Source: Saxidomus purpurata (taxonomy: Eukaryota; Mollusca; Bivalvia; Venerida; Veneridae). Taken from it: a stretch of DNA of 64,000 bases. The position numbers and the translations under genes were made by a program. This document shows positions 11,480 through 23,371 of this stretch, piece by piece (the stretch's first letter is position 1; each line of letters starts with the position of its first letter). Where the stretch lies: NCBI GenBank assembly GCA_022818135.1, contig JAFMSR010000003.1, positions 8,978,976-9,042,975 on the forward strand, given 5' to 3'. The notes beneath the pieces were generated by a model. The model was not told where the DNA came from and did no database searches. It saw only the letters and a list, made by a program, of their open reading frames with translations.

Positions 11480-11772
11480 TTCGTCGTTTTTATTGACATT
11501 GTTTATTGTCCCGGCCGACCCTTGGATTCCTCTCCGGATGAACTTTCCAAGACATGCACGGTACCAGACAATAACTCGTTTACGAATAGACCTCTTCCTT
11601 TACGTGATTGATGTATAGCACGTGAGACTACCTCTGGGTTTCTAACCAGTTCATCTCTGAATGGGTTGGAAACACTGAAAAGCGTTTCTGAAATTACCAG
11701 TGCCCCGGCCGGGATTCAAACCAGGGACCTCCGGATTGGTAACCCAGAGCGTTAACCACTCAACCACCGCAG
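11480..11772 (-). repeat. tRNA-derived SINE
   Basis: On the minus strand, 11772 to about 11700 reads as a tRNA-like head: GGTGGTTGAGTGGTTAACGC (A box), a partly paired anticodon-like arm, and CTGGTTTGAATCCCGG (B box with one deviation from TTCGAATCC). The outer seven bases of each end, GTGCTGC and GGGGCAC, pair at most positions. The body continues toward about 11480 with GGAAAGTTCATCCGGAGAGG. A body and a mutated B box favour a SINE over a working tRNA gene. The 3' boundary is approximate. Confidence 0.7.
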
Positions 11773-11877
11773 CACAAAAATCTTCGTCGTTCATATGCCT
11801 GATTTGTTCGTACTACAATCTTTTTTAATGTTTCTCCTCCGAAAGTTGAAATTAGATTCTGTACAAACTGTGTTAGT

Positions 11878-11926
11878 ATACCTTTTTCGTGGTGATAGTA
11901 TACCTTTTTCGTGGTGATAGTATTTG
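11878..11926. repeat. 24-bp tandem duplication
   Basis: The sequence GTATACCTTTTTCGTGGTGA plus TA occurs twice back to back and is followed by the start of a third unit. Confidence 0.85.
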
Positions 11927-11929
11927 TCG

Positions 11930-12688
11930 TGTAGCTAGTCTTTCAATAAGTCAATCGATTAACTCAGTACTGTTATTGGAGTCTGTGGAGATAAATATGA
12001 GGCGGATTCTCCAAACCTCTTTACGTGAAGATCTGGTTATAATTAGTATCTGATCGATTGTTACCTTATACCATCTACAGGATTTCGTGATCTGATCAAT
12101 TGGTACCAGAGGTTTGTTAATGAATAAATGATTTACTTACAACTATCAGGGTATAAGGCAATATTGAGGCGACTCTTGAAGTTTTGCCAATGTGAAAACA
12201 AACTACATACATTGTAACGCCATCATACATTTACCAGAAATTTATGAATGCTGTGCTATGAAAATGCATTAAACAGATGTAGCTATAGCTGAGTGCTTTG
12301 CGAAACCAAAAGCTTCACAGAACAGAACAGAGCAGAACAAAAGACCAAAACCAAACCGTAAATAACCCTATAGATATAAGTTGCAAGACTCTAAAACTTC
12401 AGTAAGACCTTTGTGAGAGGCGAGGATCACGAATTAACTCTACAGGATCCTTGCGAACACACATGAATGTATGAATAAAAAGTTGCAACTTTGCAGCACT
12501 GGCTTTCTAATAATCTTTGTGGGACATAAGTATTTCATCTTCTTTTCTGTGGCTGAAAGTCCCAGAAATTTAGAAAAAGAGGTTTAAAATGGACAACTTC
12601 GGTGACAAAAAGTTAAAAACCAAAACGTTTATGTTATAGAGCCGTCATCGAATTTTATATCTGTATACATTAAAAGCTATGTACTAAT
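11930..12688. other. Intergenic, no recognisable feature
   Basis: No ORF of note and no repeat partner. A short run of ACAGA-type repeats (AGAACAGAACAGAGCAGAAC) lies around 12318-12340. Confidence 0.5.
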
Positions 12689-12903
12689 ATGAGTAGCCGT
12701 TCATGCTTTAACTATGTTATTTTTCCTGTCGGTCTTCAAAGATAAAAGTAAGCCTATATTTTTTCATTATGCCTGCTGTTTTGTGTCAGCGTACTTCTGA
12801 AAAGTAAACCGTTTAAATGAATAGACATTGTAGCAAGTAAGCCGGTAAAAAGACGGTAGGTATTAACAGTATTTTTAAATTTTTGACATGAACGGCTACT
12901 CAT
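12689..12903. repeat. Possible small inverted-repeat element
   Basis: Perfect 17-bp inverted repeats, ATGAGTAGCCGTTCATG at 12689-12705 and its reverse complement at 12887-12903, enclose 181 bp without coding capacity. The size would suit a MITE, but the flanks show no obvious target duplication and no other copy is present here. Confidence 0.4.
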
Positions 12904-15071
12904 CACATGAATAGACTGGAAAAGAAATCATAAAAAGGCTGGTAATGTTATGTTATGGCATACAAAAATAGTACACACTAGGTAGAAATTGCGGACAAAG
13001 CCTGGCTGTCCAAATACGGTTTTTGTAAGATTTATGAGCAACCGCACTTTCTGTTATATCGAAAATAAATATTCTCAACATCTGTGTGCAGGCATTTTCG
13101 CTGCAGTACTCAAATAGTTTCACAAATACAACTAGCTTTCAAAGTGCATAATAAAATTCCCAAATTCTTCAGCTTTCATTAAGATTATCGTTAATAAATT
13201 TATCAATCGTATGTCTTCATTTCTCATCTACGCAAAGAGAGATTAATGTTACCGTCTTGATACTGCAGAGATAACATTCAAATCGCTTTTGTTAACATGT
13301 CCTTTTATTTTGAGAGGTAAAAACACTTTATCAAAGAAATTGTTAAGGTTCGTGTATCTGGTAACGCAAGATGGTCCCGTTGCCATGTGATTCATATGAA
13401 CATAACACGTGAATTGAAAGACAGCTATAAAAATCAACAAATTGATATTCATAATTGGACTAGCAAATTTTAATCAATTTAAAAGCAATTTGGTCTTCCC
13501 CATTCAGTCCTTAAATATTGATAACAAGTGTCAGATGTGTCTACAATTGCGGGTCCTAATTGAGGCTGACGGATTGGTCTTCCTAAAGAGTAATTAGAAG
13601 TGTAAAAGAAGTACTAGGGCCTACAAAAGTTGTGCTCTGTGAAATATTATATAATGGTGATGCTCGTTAAAGAATCGTAATTTTTAATCGTTAAATATTT
13701 TGGCAGCTGCTCTCGGCGGAAGTTGTACAGTCAAGAAATTTCGCTATGGTATAAGAAACAACTTGGTGTATAACATAGTAGGTCTATGACACTATGTTAT
13801 AGATGGTATACATTTACAATATAATTAATACATACGTGTTCTGTGAAAATATTTACTTTTTGAAATGCAAATAAACGCATGATAATGCGTGTCACAGTGG
13901 CATGCATTCAATTACGTTGTTTTTTTTCTTTCAAATGCACTGAACGTCATTGACTTCTGTGGTGAACCCCAGCGGCTTAGCGCAACATCAAACATGTGTA
14001 TGTTTCTATTTTTCCATCAATACTTTCTATGGAAGACCTCTTTATCTAAATGTATGATTAGAGATAACTCTTAAGTAAATATGAAGGTGGTAGAATTGCT
14101 ATTAACTATTTAACTTTAATAGATTTTAGCGACTTTGTAAACAGACTTAAATAGAAAACCGACAATGTTGTATAAATGCTGAAATTGTCAATAAAGAGGG
14201 TTGACTACTTTTTAAAATTTCTGACATTACAGCATATTGACAAGACTTATTTGCATGCTCAATGACTGTTATTAGTAGTTTAAATATGAACTCTTAAGGT
14301 CGCCACTGAGGGAAAGACTCATTAAATGCATTGTACATTCAATTTGTATGATGATTTTCGACTTTTATGAATATAAAAAGGTATTGTTCCGAGTATTTAC
14401 AGCTACCAGCATTGAAATTATGATAAGTTTTTCAGTTTAATTGTGTTAATGCTAAATACATGTACATGTATATATATTTTGGTAATGGTATGAAACAGTC
14501 AATGTAAACAGTCAAACTTCTGAACAAAGATCATCTATGGAAAACCAAACTGGTCGTAGTTGACAGGCATACGTCTGTATGTTGCGGTTTGATAGGGTGA
14601 GATCCACTCTCAAATCACTGCGCACACAAAATACTGCCGCGTGACAATGGAAATTGGAAATTGTCACGTGACGGCAAGTAAACAATTTTATTAAAATCAA
14701 CATTATGAATAAACTTTTTTGTATTTTATTTCTTGACAGTTAAAGATTTATAAGAAAATGCTAACTGTACAAGCAATTGTTATTAATTTTAACAAGATCT
14801 TGTGTTAGCAGTGCATGGGCACTGTATTCTGTAAGGAGAAGTAACTTTGGTTGACGGGTAGTCTCAAATCGTGTGTAATTTACTAAAGTAAATTAGTGCA
14901 CACATTTTTCTTGTTGGTCTATATTTGTAGGTTAGGTGGTGTTTTAACACAGGTTTGATTACTCAATCAGATAAGGAATTATAAAGGTTATGTTAACAAA
15001 AGATCCTTCCAGTTTCTGTCGGAGATTCGAACCGGATCAGAAGCTCTGCTGTTATAACAGGAGAAAGGCTG
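12904..15071. other. Intergenic, no recognisable feature
   Basis: AT-rich, with no credible genes. Small frames at 13249-13452 and 14512-14703 (minus) and 13889-14074 (plus) have no recognisable motif. A GGTTCGAATCTCC-like B box occurs on the minus strand near 15030, but no A box accompanies it. Confidence 0.45.
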
Positions 15072-15356
15072 ATGCATGAAACTTATAAATGTATATTCTT
15101 TTGGGATATTCTTCAGAAAGACGATTGTTTGGAAGACGGCGCCTTTGTACGAACTCTTAAATCGAAGGTCGCTTTTACGAATCCCGGCCACGAGATTTGG
15201 CTTGACATCCACACTCCCTTCTTTCGGTCCGAGTACTGGTCTGAACTTCAGGAAAAAGTCATCGTGTACCGGTCTGAACTTCAGGTAAAAGTCATCGAGT
15301 ACTGGTCTGAACTTCAGGAAAAGTCATCGAAAGTAGTTTTTAAGTGTTTAAGCTAA
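15072..15356 (+). CDS. Unrecognised 94-codon ORF with an in-frame repeat (doubtful gene)
   Basis: Opens with a true ATG. The N-terminal ~50 residues have an unremarkable mixed composition with no domain I recognise. The C-terminal part contains three copies of an 11-residue repeat (YWSELQEKVIE-like) produced by the 33-bp tandem repeat at 15231-15329. There is no signal peptide or membrane segment. The opposite strand is also open for 74 codons across the first part, which weakens the coding case. A repeat unit that is a multiple of three and keeps one frame open is suggestive but can arise by chance. No splice or polyA support was identified. Confidence 0.15.
   Translation: MHETYKCIFFWDILQKDDCLEDGAFVRTLKSKVAFTNPGHEIWLDIHTPFFRSEYWSELQEKVIVYRSELQVKVIEYWSELQEKSSKVVFKCLS
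15231..15329. repeat. 33-bp tandem repeat, three copies
   Basis: Units of the form GAGTACTGGTCTGAACTTCA plus GGAAAAAGTCATC start near 15231, 15264 and 15297. The second has GTGTACCGG and the third has lost an A in the AAAAA run. Confidence 0.9.
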
Positions 15357-15359
15357 ACT

Positions 15360-17655
15360 AGACTTAGAAGATTCTCTGGTGTATTAAACGCACATCTCAT
15401 ATCAGGTCTGAATCGGGCAAGCCAGCCGTGTGATCTTCAAAGATGTATGTCGAGTACCTCGGACATAAATAATCTAGAATAGGCAGTATCAAACTCAGTA
15501 AATGTTTCTGCTCAATAAATTTTCAATGTACCGTCTCATACATATCGTGCAATGAACGCATGTCCATAGTTTATGGGGTTGCGAACAAAAAAGAAGCAGA
15601 CTAGAAAAATAGATTTACCGTATCTTATAAGTAAAACGTGTTTTCTACTGGTGAAATTATAGATAAATATACTTATTAACCCGACCTTTGGATAAAAATG
15701 AATTTTAACGTTATTTTTAGTTAAAACAACTGAACAAAATCACTGAATCGTTTTTAATAACATAAGAAAAATGATTCCACAGAAGCAAATTTTCATTAAT
15801 TTCGACGCACATGTACATTGTATATGATATTCAATATAACGTAGTCGGGTCAAGGGTATGTTCAAAATTTGCACCGAGGGTTCAGCTCTGAATTTTTGTA
15901 GCACTAACACCTTACAAATATTCATTATCCCTTATATAGGTTAACAAAGTTCACTTAGTTTTGTATACACTTCCTCGAGCACAGCGGTAAACACCGAGGA
16001 GAACGTGTATGTAACGCTCCATATACTGTTGTTGCAATACATGTGTACTAGTTGGTGGTAGACGTTGTTTATGAAACAATGCAGTTCAACAGGATTACAG
16101 CTACAGTGCAAATCATATTCTAGTATATCAATCGCTGCGATTAGGATTTTGCTTTTAATTTAGTCCACCGGCAATGGCGTACACTCAAATTACTCCTAAA
16201 GTGAAGTTAGAGGAGATAATGTGTTTACTTTGGATAACTTTAATTTTAAACCACATAGGAGAAAGAGTTCTTTGAGAAAATGGAGAATGTAACCGCAAAA
16301 GTTGACTGCTTTACAATATCATATTAACTGGGCTTATCAGCTCATAGCAGGTACGCATAACGAGAAACTCATGTCAAGAAAATGTCAAAAACATGAATGG
16401 CTTGTTGTGAAATTTGACAGAATTAGTTAACTGCGTTATAACATTGCTTTATTACGAAAAAAAAACCTCAAATGAAATACAGCTGCCATTTTTCTCTACA
16501 CAGGTAGACACTCGTTGGTTTTTACTTGTTGGTTTTTCCCTTTCGTTTCAACGAAAATAACTACCAAGTTTATGATTATTCGTTGTTAACAATTCTAGCG
16601 ATATTTTCGCCTACATAAATTTTTATGTGGCTTGAATCTCCATGGGGGTATTTTCTAGAAAGTTAAAAAAAATCGCGAGAATTTATTATTTTCACACGTT
16701 TCAGGTATGACTACACTAAATCTTTTTCCATAGACTTACTGTATAACATTTAAGCACGGTCCGCATACCAACACATTCGTTAAGTAGTTACACCCCAATA
16801 AATCTGTAGAACCACTTTAGTCACACCCAAAAATGCACTTTTTTATATACATAATGTGATACTTTTATAGCCGAAAAATGCACCAGGAGGACATCACCCC
16901 TCGTCTGTAGGATTTTTTTTTACATTCTGTCAAAAAAATTCAGTATTTTCAGATAGCCATAGAACACCGTAAAATTAATCAGAAATTAATAAACTATTTT
17001 TTTGTTATGTTCAACCATTGTACTTTCGATTTTAATTCTAGAAAACTTTAATGCTACTAATCATTTTAAACCAATCAGAGACCACAGATATCTAATAGGT
17101 CCGCAAGTTCCCTACACAAATTGGCTGGTTCCAAGTCCCTCCGATTTAGTGAAGTCATACCTTCAATATTTCTGTAGAGAGACTGAAATTCGCGGCGTTT
17201 GTCTCCCAGTTTTGTGCAGGTGAATTGTATCTCATTTTATTGCAATTAGAAACATTTTATGCAGGGATTTATTATAAGATTTCTACGTGACTTATGTTAA
17301 ATCATGACTGATGTTTACGTATTATTCGAGATGTTAATGAGATTGGTGTCGTAATGTATGCTTGTATAAATATAATAAACAGCCTATAAGATTGTCTCAG
17401 AATCTGCGTGAAACAAACGTTTGGCAAAGACACATAAACAAACGTGTGGCAAAGAAAAAAAACAAACCTTTTTACACTGCTTCCTTAAGTACGATTTCTT
17501 TGCTTTGATGTTTAGAATTTGTAAGGGTTGTGCTGTTGATGAAAACAGCAGCTGGACCTTTGGTAATCAAAGTCAGACAAGCACATCGTGACCCTGAAAT
17601 TTGGCACAAGGTTTCACTGGTGTACTATAAGCTGTACTTAGACACAAGCTTTGTG
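15360..17655. other. Intergenic, no recognisable feature
   Basis: AT-rich sequence. No repeat partner in the window and no open frame with recognisable content. The 17002-17223 plus-strand frame has no family signature. Confidence 0.5.
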
Positions 17656-17662
17656 TAATATT

Positions 17663-18911
17663 GGACGTGACAGGAAGTAGCACGACAGTATCAGACGTCA
17701 CGGACGTGATAGGAAGTAGCTTGACAGGATCAAACGTCACGGACGTGATAGGAAGTAGCACGACAGGATCAGATGTCACGGACGTTATAGGAAGTAGCAC
17801 GACAGGATCAAACTTCACGGACGTTATATAGGAAGTAGCACGACAGGATCAGACGTCACGGACGTTATAGGAAGTAGCACGACAGGATCAAACGTCACGG
17901 ACGTTATAGGAAGTAGCACGACAGGATCAGCCGTCACGGACGTTATAGGAAGTAGCACGACAGGATCAGACGTCATGGACGTTATAGGAAGTAGCACGAC
18001 AGGATCAAACGTCACGCACGTTATAGGAAGTAGCATGACAGGATCAGACCACACGGACGTGACAGGAAGTAGCACGACAGGATCAGACGTCACGGACGTT
18101 ATAGGAAGTAGCACGACAGGATCAGACGTCACGGACGTGACAGGAAGTAGCACGACAGGATCAGACGTCACGGACGTTATAGGAAGTAGCACGACAGGAT
18201 CGAACGTCACGGACGTGATAGTAAGTAGCACGACAGGATCAAACGTCACGGACGTTATAGGAAGTAGCACGACAGGATCAGACCACACGGACGTGACAGG
18301 AAGTAGCACGACAGGATCAGGCGTCACGGACGTTATAGGAAGTAGCACGACAGGATCAAACGTCACGGACGTGATAGGAAGTAGCACGACAGGATCAAAC
18401 GTCACGGACGTAAGTAGCACGACAGGATCAGACCACACGGACGTGACAGGAAGTAGCACGACAGGATCAGACCTCACGGACGTTATAGGAAGTAGCACGA
18501 CAGGATCAAACGTCACGGACGTGATAGGAAGTAGCACGACAGGATCAAACGTCACGGACGTTATAGGAAGTGCACAAGGATAAACGTCACGGACGTTATA
18601 GGAAGTAGCACGACAGGATCAAACGTCACGGACGTGATAGGAAGTAGCACGACAGGATCAAACGTCACGGACGTGATAGGAAGTAGCACGACAGGATCAA
18701 ACGTCACGGACGTGACAGGAAGTAGCACGACAGGATCAAACGTCACGGACGTTATAGGAAGTAGCACGACAGGATCAAACGTCACGGACGTTATAGGAAG
18801 TAGCACGACAGGATCAGACGTCACGGACGTTATAGGAAGTAGCACGACAGGATCAGACCACACGGACGTGACAGGAAGTAGCACGACAGGATCAGACGTC
18901 ACGCACGTCAC
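17663..18911. repeat. Minisatellite, 39-bp unit, about 32 copies, open on both strands
   Basis: Units are variants of GGAAGTAGCACGACAGGATC plus AAACGTCACGGACGTTATA. Two recurring alternatives exist at two sites: GACGTTATA against GACGTGACA or GACGTGATA, and AAACGTCAC against GACGTCAC or GACCACAC. Because 39 is a multiple of three, long frames stay open: on plus a 13-residue Ser/Thr-rich repeat (VIGSSTTGSNVTD), on minus TSVTFDPVVLLPI. The plus frame is broken by a TA insertion giving TAG near 17835, by a short unit near 18405, and by a damaged unit near 18570. This points to a noncoding array rather than a mucin-like exon. Most breaks lie between blocks of near-identical units. Confidence 0.95.
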
Positions 18912-21900
18912 AACATATTTGATTCCAGTATATCCCTCATTTTACAGGACATTTTCAACAATTTCCTATGATCTTTTCGACAGGGTATCCGAAAACATGT
19001 CTTACATTGTACGTATCATTGAACCGTTAAAACCTGTGCTGACCGCGACACAGATGGCCTTTAGACTGCCGTGAGTGTGACCGGCCTTTGAACCGTTTGG
19101 AAACAATGTTTGTTGTGTCACTTTTCCATGTTGTCAACAAAAACTGACAGTCCTTTAAGTTATGTAAAGCATGACTGACCGACAAAGTGGGACAGTGGTA
19201 CTGAAACCTAAAATTCGACATTAACTGGGCCTCTCCGTGGACGTAAAAGATGGAATTTCAGTTTCGACACATTTGAACACATCTCTCCGCCGCTAACAAG
19301 TAGACTATTCATCAATAATTAATATATAAATATTTAGAAGGCAGTTTTAAGTCTTATATCTAACAAATTAGCCAGTGTGTGACAAAAGTAAAAATACTAA
19401 AATCACCATAGCAAGGACCTCCAACCAATAAAACCTCGAATCTCCCGTGAAAACTCACTGAGCATGCATCTTTAACGTCGTAAAATAACTGTTTGTGCGT
19501 GTAACAACTGACATACTTTCAGAAAATTAAAAGCACAACAAAACAAAGAAAAATAGAATGAACAAAACAACAGAAAAATAGAAAGAACAAAACAACAGAA
19601 AAAAATGCATCAGCATTTAAAATATGGTCCTTTAATTATTCAGGACAACTAATAGATGATAATGAAAATGTAGCAGTGAGTGTAAATACAGCACCATCTA
19701 TCAAGTGAAATAAAAAGGTAACCGAACAAGGATACATCGAAAACAACAGAAAGAGACAAACAAAAGACGGATCGGTGTAATTTCGTCGCATCAGTAAGCC
19801 AGAGGCAGCCAGATGAGAAACAGTGTTCTAACACAGTGTAGGAGTTAATAATAATCTATCAAACCATATGAATTAACATTTTGTACATTTATATGGTACC
19901 GATAATCATTCAAATAATATATTTATAGCTCAACCACACTCAGGCACTTTAACCTACAAATATTTTGTACATATAAACTTCTACAAAAAAGAAAGTGGTG
20001 GTTGAAATGGATTAGTGGTTTATTACAAGGTACTGAATATATAAGACTGTACTGCTGTGTAATAAATAAAACATTGGAAACGCCGAGAAACCTAAACCAA
20101 ATGAATAAATTCGTTGTTTCTTTTGGGGTTCTTTTAGCTAAAACCATATTATGTCAGTGGCAGGCTGGTTTTGCACCGATAGTTTGATAGAAACGTTGAG
20201 AAGAAACAAAAGGGGCGTTATATTAAATTGTTAAATTCTGAAGATCGTAATTTCTTTTCATAAATGCATTTTTGGCACCATTATAGAGTTTAAAATGTAT
20301 GTACTATACATGAGCAATACATTATTTTTACTCTGTTTTTGTTTGTTGATTTGTAATAAAGTGTAAACACTATACTATATTGACGGAGGGGGCGAGGTGT
20401 ACAGAGTGTCCCAGAAGAACTATACCGTCTAACTTTAATGAAGTGCATTTTGTAAACATACTACACACTGATTTACAAATAAAACTTTTACTATTCAAAT
20501 GTTAAATATCATGTTTTAATGGAATCATTCATAATCTGCCTAATGGAATTTGAATGTCACTAAACCTATATAATCTAATATGAATGCCTTTAAGAAACAT
20601 TATAACTACTTTAGTACATGAAATGACAACTTGATTTCCACGAAACATCTTGCAAGCAAAATGATGAAGTTCTCATATCGTTATTTTTGTAATATCAATT
20701 GTCAAGGTGGATGGGCTTTTACCTTGTAAGTTACTGTTTATAATACTGTAAATACAAACGATTCTGTTCTTCTTTCTGTGTGAAAGAAAACATGAGTAAA
20801 TTTATCATCCTTCATGTTAAAAATGAAACAGCAGATCATTTTTTTCTTGGTGAAAACAAGATAGCATAATGAAAACATATCATTCATCTAAGGAAAAAAA
20901 TAAAATAAAAATGTCAGATGAAATTTTGAGGATTTTATCCTCGTTTATATAAATATAGTTCAAATAATTAACAACATTTACACTTACAAGTTAACATAGC
21001 ACTGTGAAGACTGTACATCACCTTCATACACTCAACAAATACATGCATACACAGTACAGTTTCGTTTGACGAAATTAAAATACGTTGCCATGGAATGATT
21101 TAGCAATATTTATACAGAAAAGACCGTCCATCAAAGGTAATATTGATCGATCGCGATGTATACAAAATGACGTTGCATCGATGCAAATATAAGCTTTGTG
21201 CTGTTTAACTTTGAGGTGCTATTTGTAACATTATCGGAGTATTCGGTTCAATTTTGTGCAAAAGTTGAATAATTCTGAACGGTAACCTTGAATAAATATA
21301 ACAGAAAGCCAAAAAGAGGTAACTTCAGAGTTTTCAATCGTTGAACAAAAAATCTTTTTTTTTTGTATGAAAAATGTCTTACTGATCTTTAGAAATAAAA
21401 AAAGGAAATCAAATCGCAGTTCTGTCAACATTTCTATCAAAATACATGTAGAGTGTGGAACGTTTAGAAACGAAAAGAGAAAAAAAGAGTTCAGTAATCT
21501 AAAAAAAAAAAGAATGGCCTCGACCCTTTATCACTCCCAATACGGGGATAATAAATGGGGTTACCCATCATGAGTTCCAAAAACAAGTAGGATAATGTTA
21601 CAAAGATTTATCATAAAATCGAAATTAGAATTTCATGTTTTAACAATAATTTACACACCCACAATATTAGCTTTGACAAACGGTCCGTGAAACAGGGAAA
21701 GAATACATAAAATACAATAGTGTAAGTTTATGGTTTTAGTAACAAATACTGTTAAAAGATGTCATATATTATTTCTGGAATACTGGTTAGATAAAAATCT
21801 GTGGTGACATTCAAATTATCGCATATATCTACCGGAATACAGCTTTTAAAGCAAAAAAGAAAACGTATATATTCTGTGACGTGAATAGCAGCTTGGAATG

Positions 21901-23371
21901 CTTAAATATAGCGAAATATTTCAATGTACTTACATAATTTTCTTCTGTTAACAACTGAATACAAAATTGGTAGTGATCTCTATAGTGGTTTTGTACTTCC
22001 AAAAATAACATGAGAAAAAGTTTCATGTCGATTTATACTACACATATCAAGTTAACATGTGGAAATTGTTTCAAAAATTGTTGCAAACCGTTTCTGTTTC
22101 TGGTCGTAAATAGTTTAACTTCATTAGATTGTTGAGCTTAAAGTAGTTTATCTTAGTTCGATTGAGCAGAAACTTGCGCGCTTTTTAGCTCTCTTACGAC
22201 CGACTCTTGACCGGTACCTAAAGGAGGTGTGTAATCTTGACTATAGCAGGGATCAAACTCATTTGTTTATATAGAAAGTTCTTTTTATAAATTCCGTGCT
22301 TCTAACAATACTGGTTGTCTTAGATTAAATTAATTTTAGTTTCAAGTTAAAAACAGGTTTCTTAATCTTAGTTGAAGTGCTCGATTTCTTATTCAACCAT
22401 AAACCTAGCAGAAAAATGCTTTAAGCTTATAACCTTTGACTTAACTTCTCTCAGGTTATCCTATCACTCAAAATATTATCAGTAATATTCAACAATATAT
22501 GCTGCAATACGTATTTAATACTGACACCGCGATTTCTATTATTTACAGAAGGATCAGGGAAAAATCATTTAAAATATATCACATTTAATATGCAAACAAC
22601 TGGCAAGAAATATTACAGATATTTGAAACAGTTTTGAAAACCTGATATTTACATTTTTTAAAAGCTTCAGTTTACTTCATTTTGAAACTCTGCGCGAGTG
22701 TGAAAAAACAACTTCAAGACCCTTAGACATGTTTCTAGTCTTTTGTAAAAAATATTAAAGTCATTTTCCAGGTAATTTGTTGTCCAACGCCTTGTCATTC
22801 AAATAATTCCACAGAAAAATAAACATTGTTTACACATAGGAAGCTTATTTGCAAAGTTTTTTTTAAAATAAAACCCCCTTGTTGTTGCAATACTTTTAGC
22901 TTCAAAATTCTTGACTTAGTTACAGCCAGTTTATATCGGTTAGGAGAAACAAACTATGTTAGGCCTGAGATTACAATAAAAAAATAGAATTTTCATAAAC
23001 CTCATACATGCATGGTTATAATGTTTCATGGTTGCTAAGTAACGTAATTATGGAAATGTGTAACTTGAAGTAACTTGACGCTATCAAGGTAGAAAAATAT
23101 ATTATTTCAATATCAGGGTGTCATTTTTCTTTCGCAGACAATAGTGAGAGCAATACCTGAATAAAAATCATAACATGAAATTGGTTTACTGTTGATGAAT
23201 GACTAAATATGGTTGTGTAAATTAAGGCAATATGTAGTATAGAGAGTTATGAAGTCTCTTGCATGTCATAAATTTCTATTATATCTACTCATCTTCGGTA
23301 ACTGTAACAAATCCATGGTTAAACGTATGACCAGAAAGACTTTTAGTATAATTTACATATTCTACTCTATT
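18912..23371. other. Intergenic region downstream of fjx1
   Basis: AT-rich (locally very rich in A/T runs, for example 21350-21510), with no repeat family recognised and no credible ORF. The part nearest 23371 should contain the 3' untranslated region of fjx1 (minus strand); I could not fix a polyadenylation site with confidence. Confidence 0.5.

Noticed and set aside
11703..11772. Functional tRNA gene
   Set aside because: Acceptor pairing is imperfect, the T loop has TTTGAAT in place of TTCGAAT, the anticodon loop cannot be settled, and it is followed by a SINE body.
14995..15065. tRNA gene on the minus strand (GGTTCGAATCTCC B box)
   Set aside because: No A box or paired arms at the correct distance.
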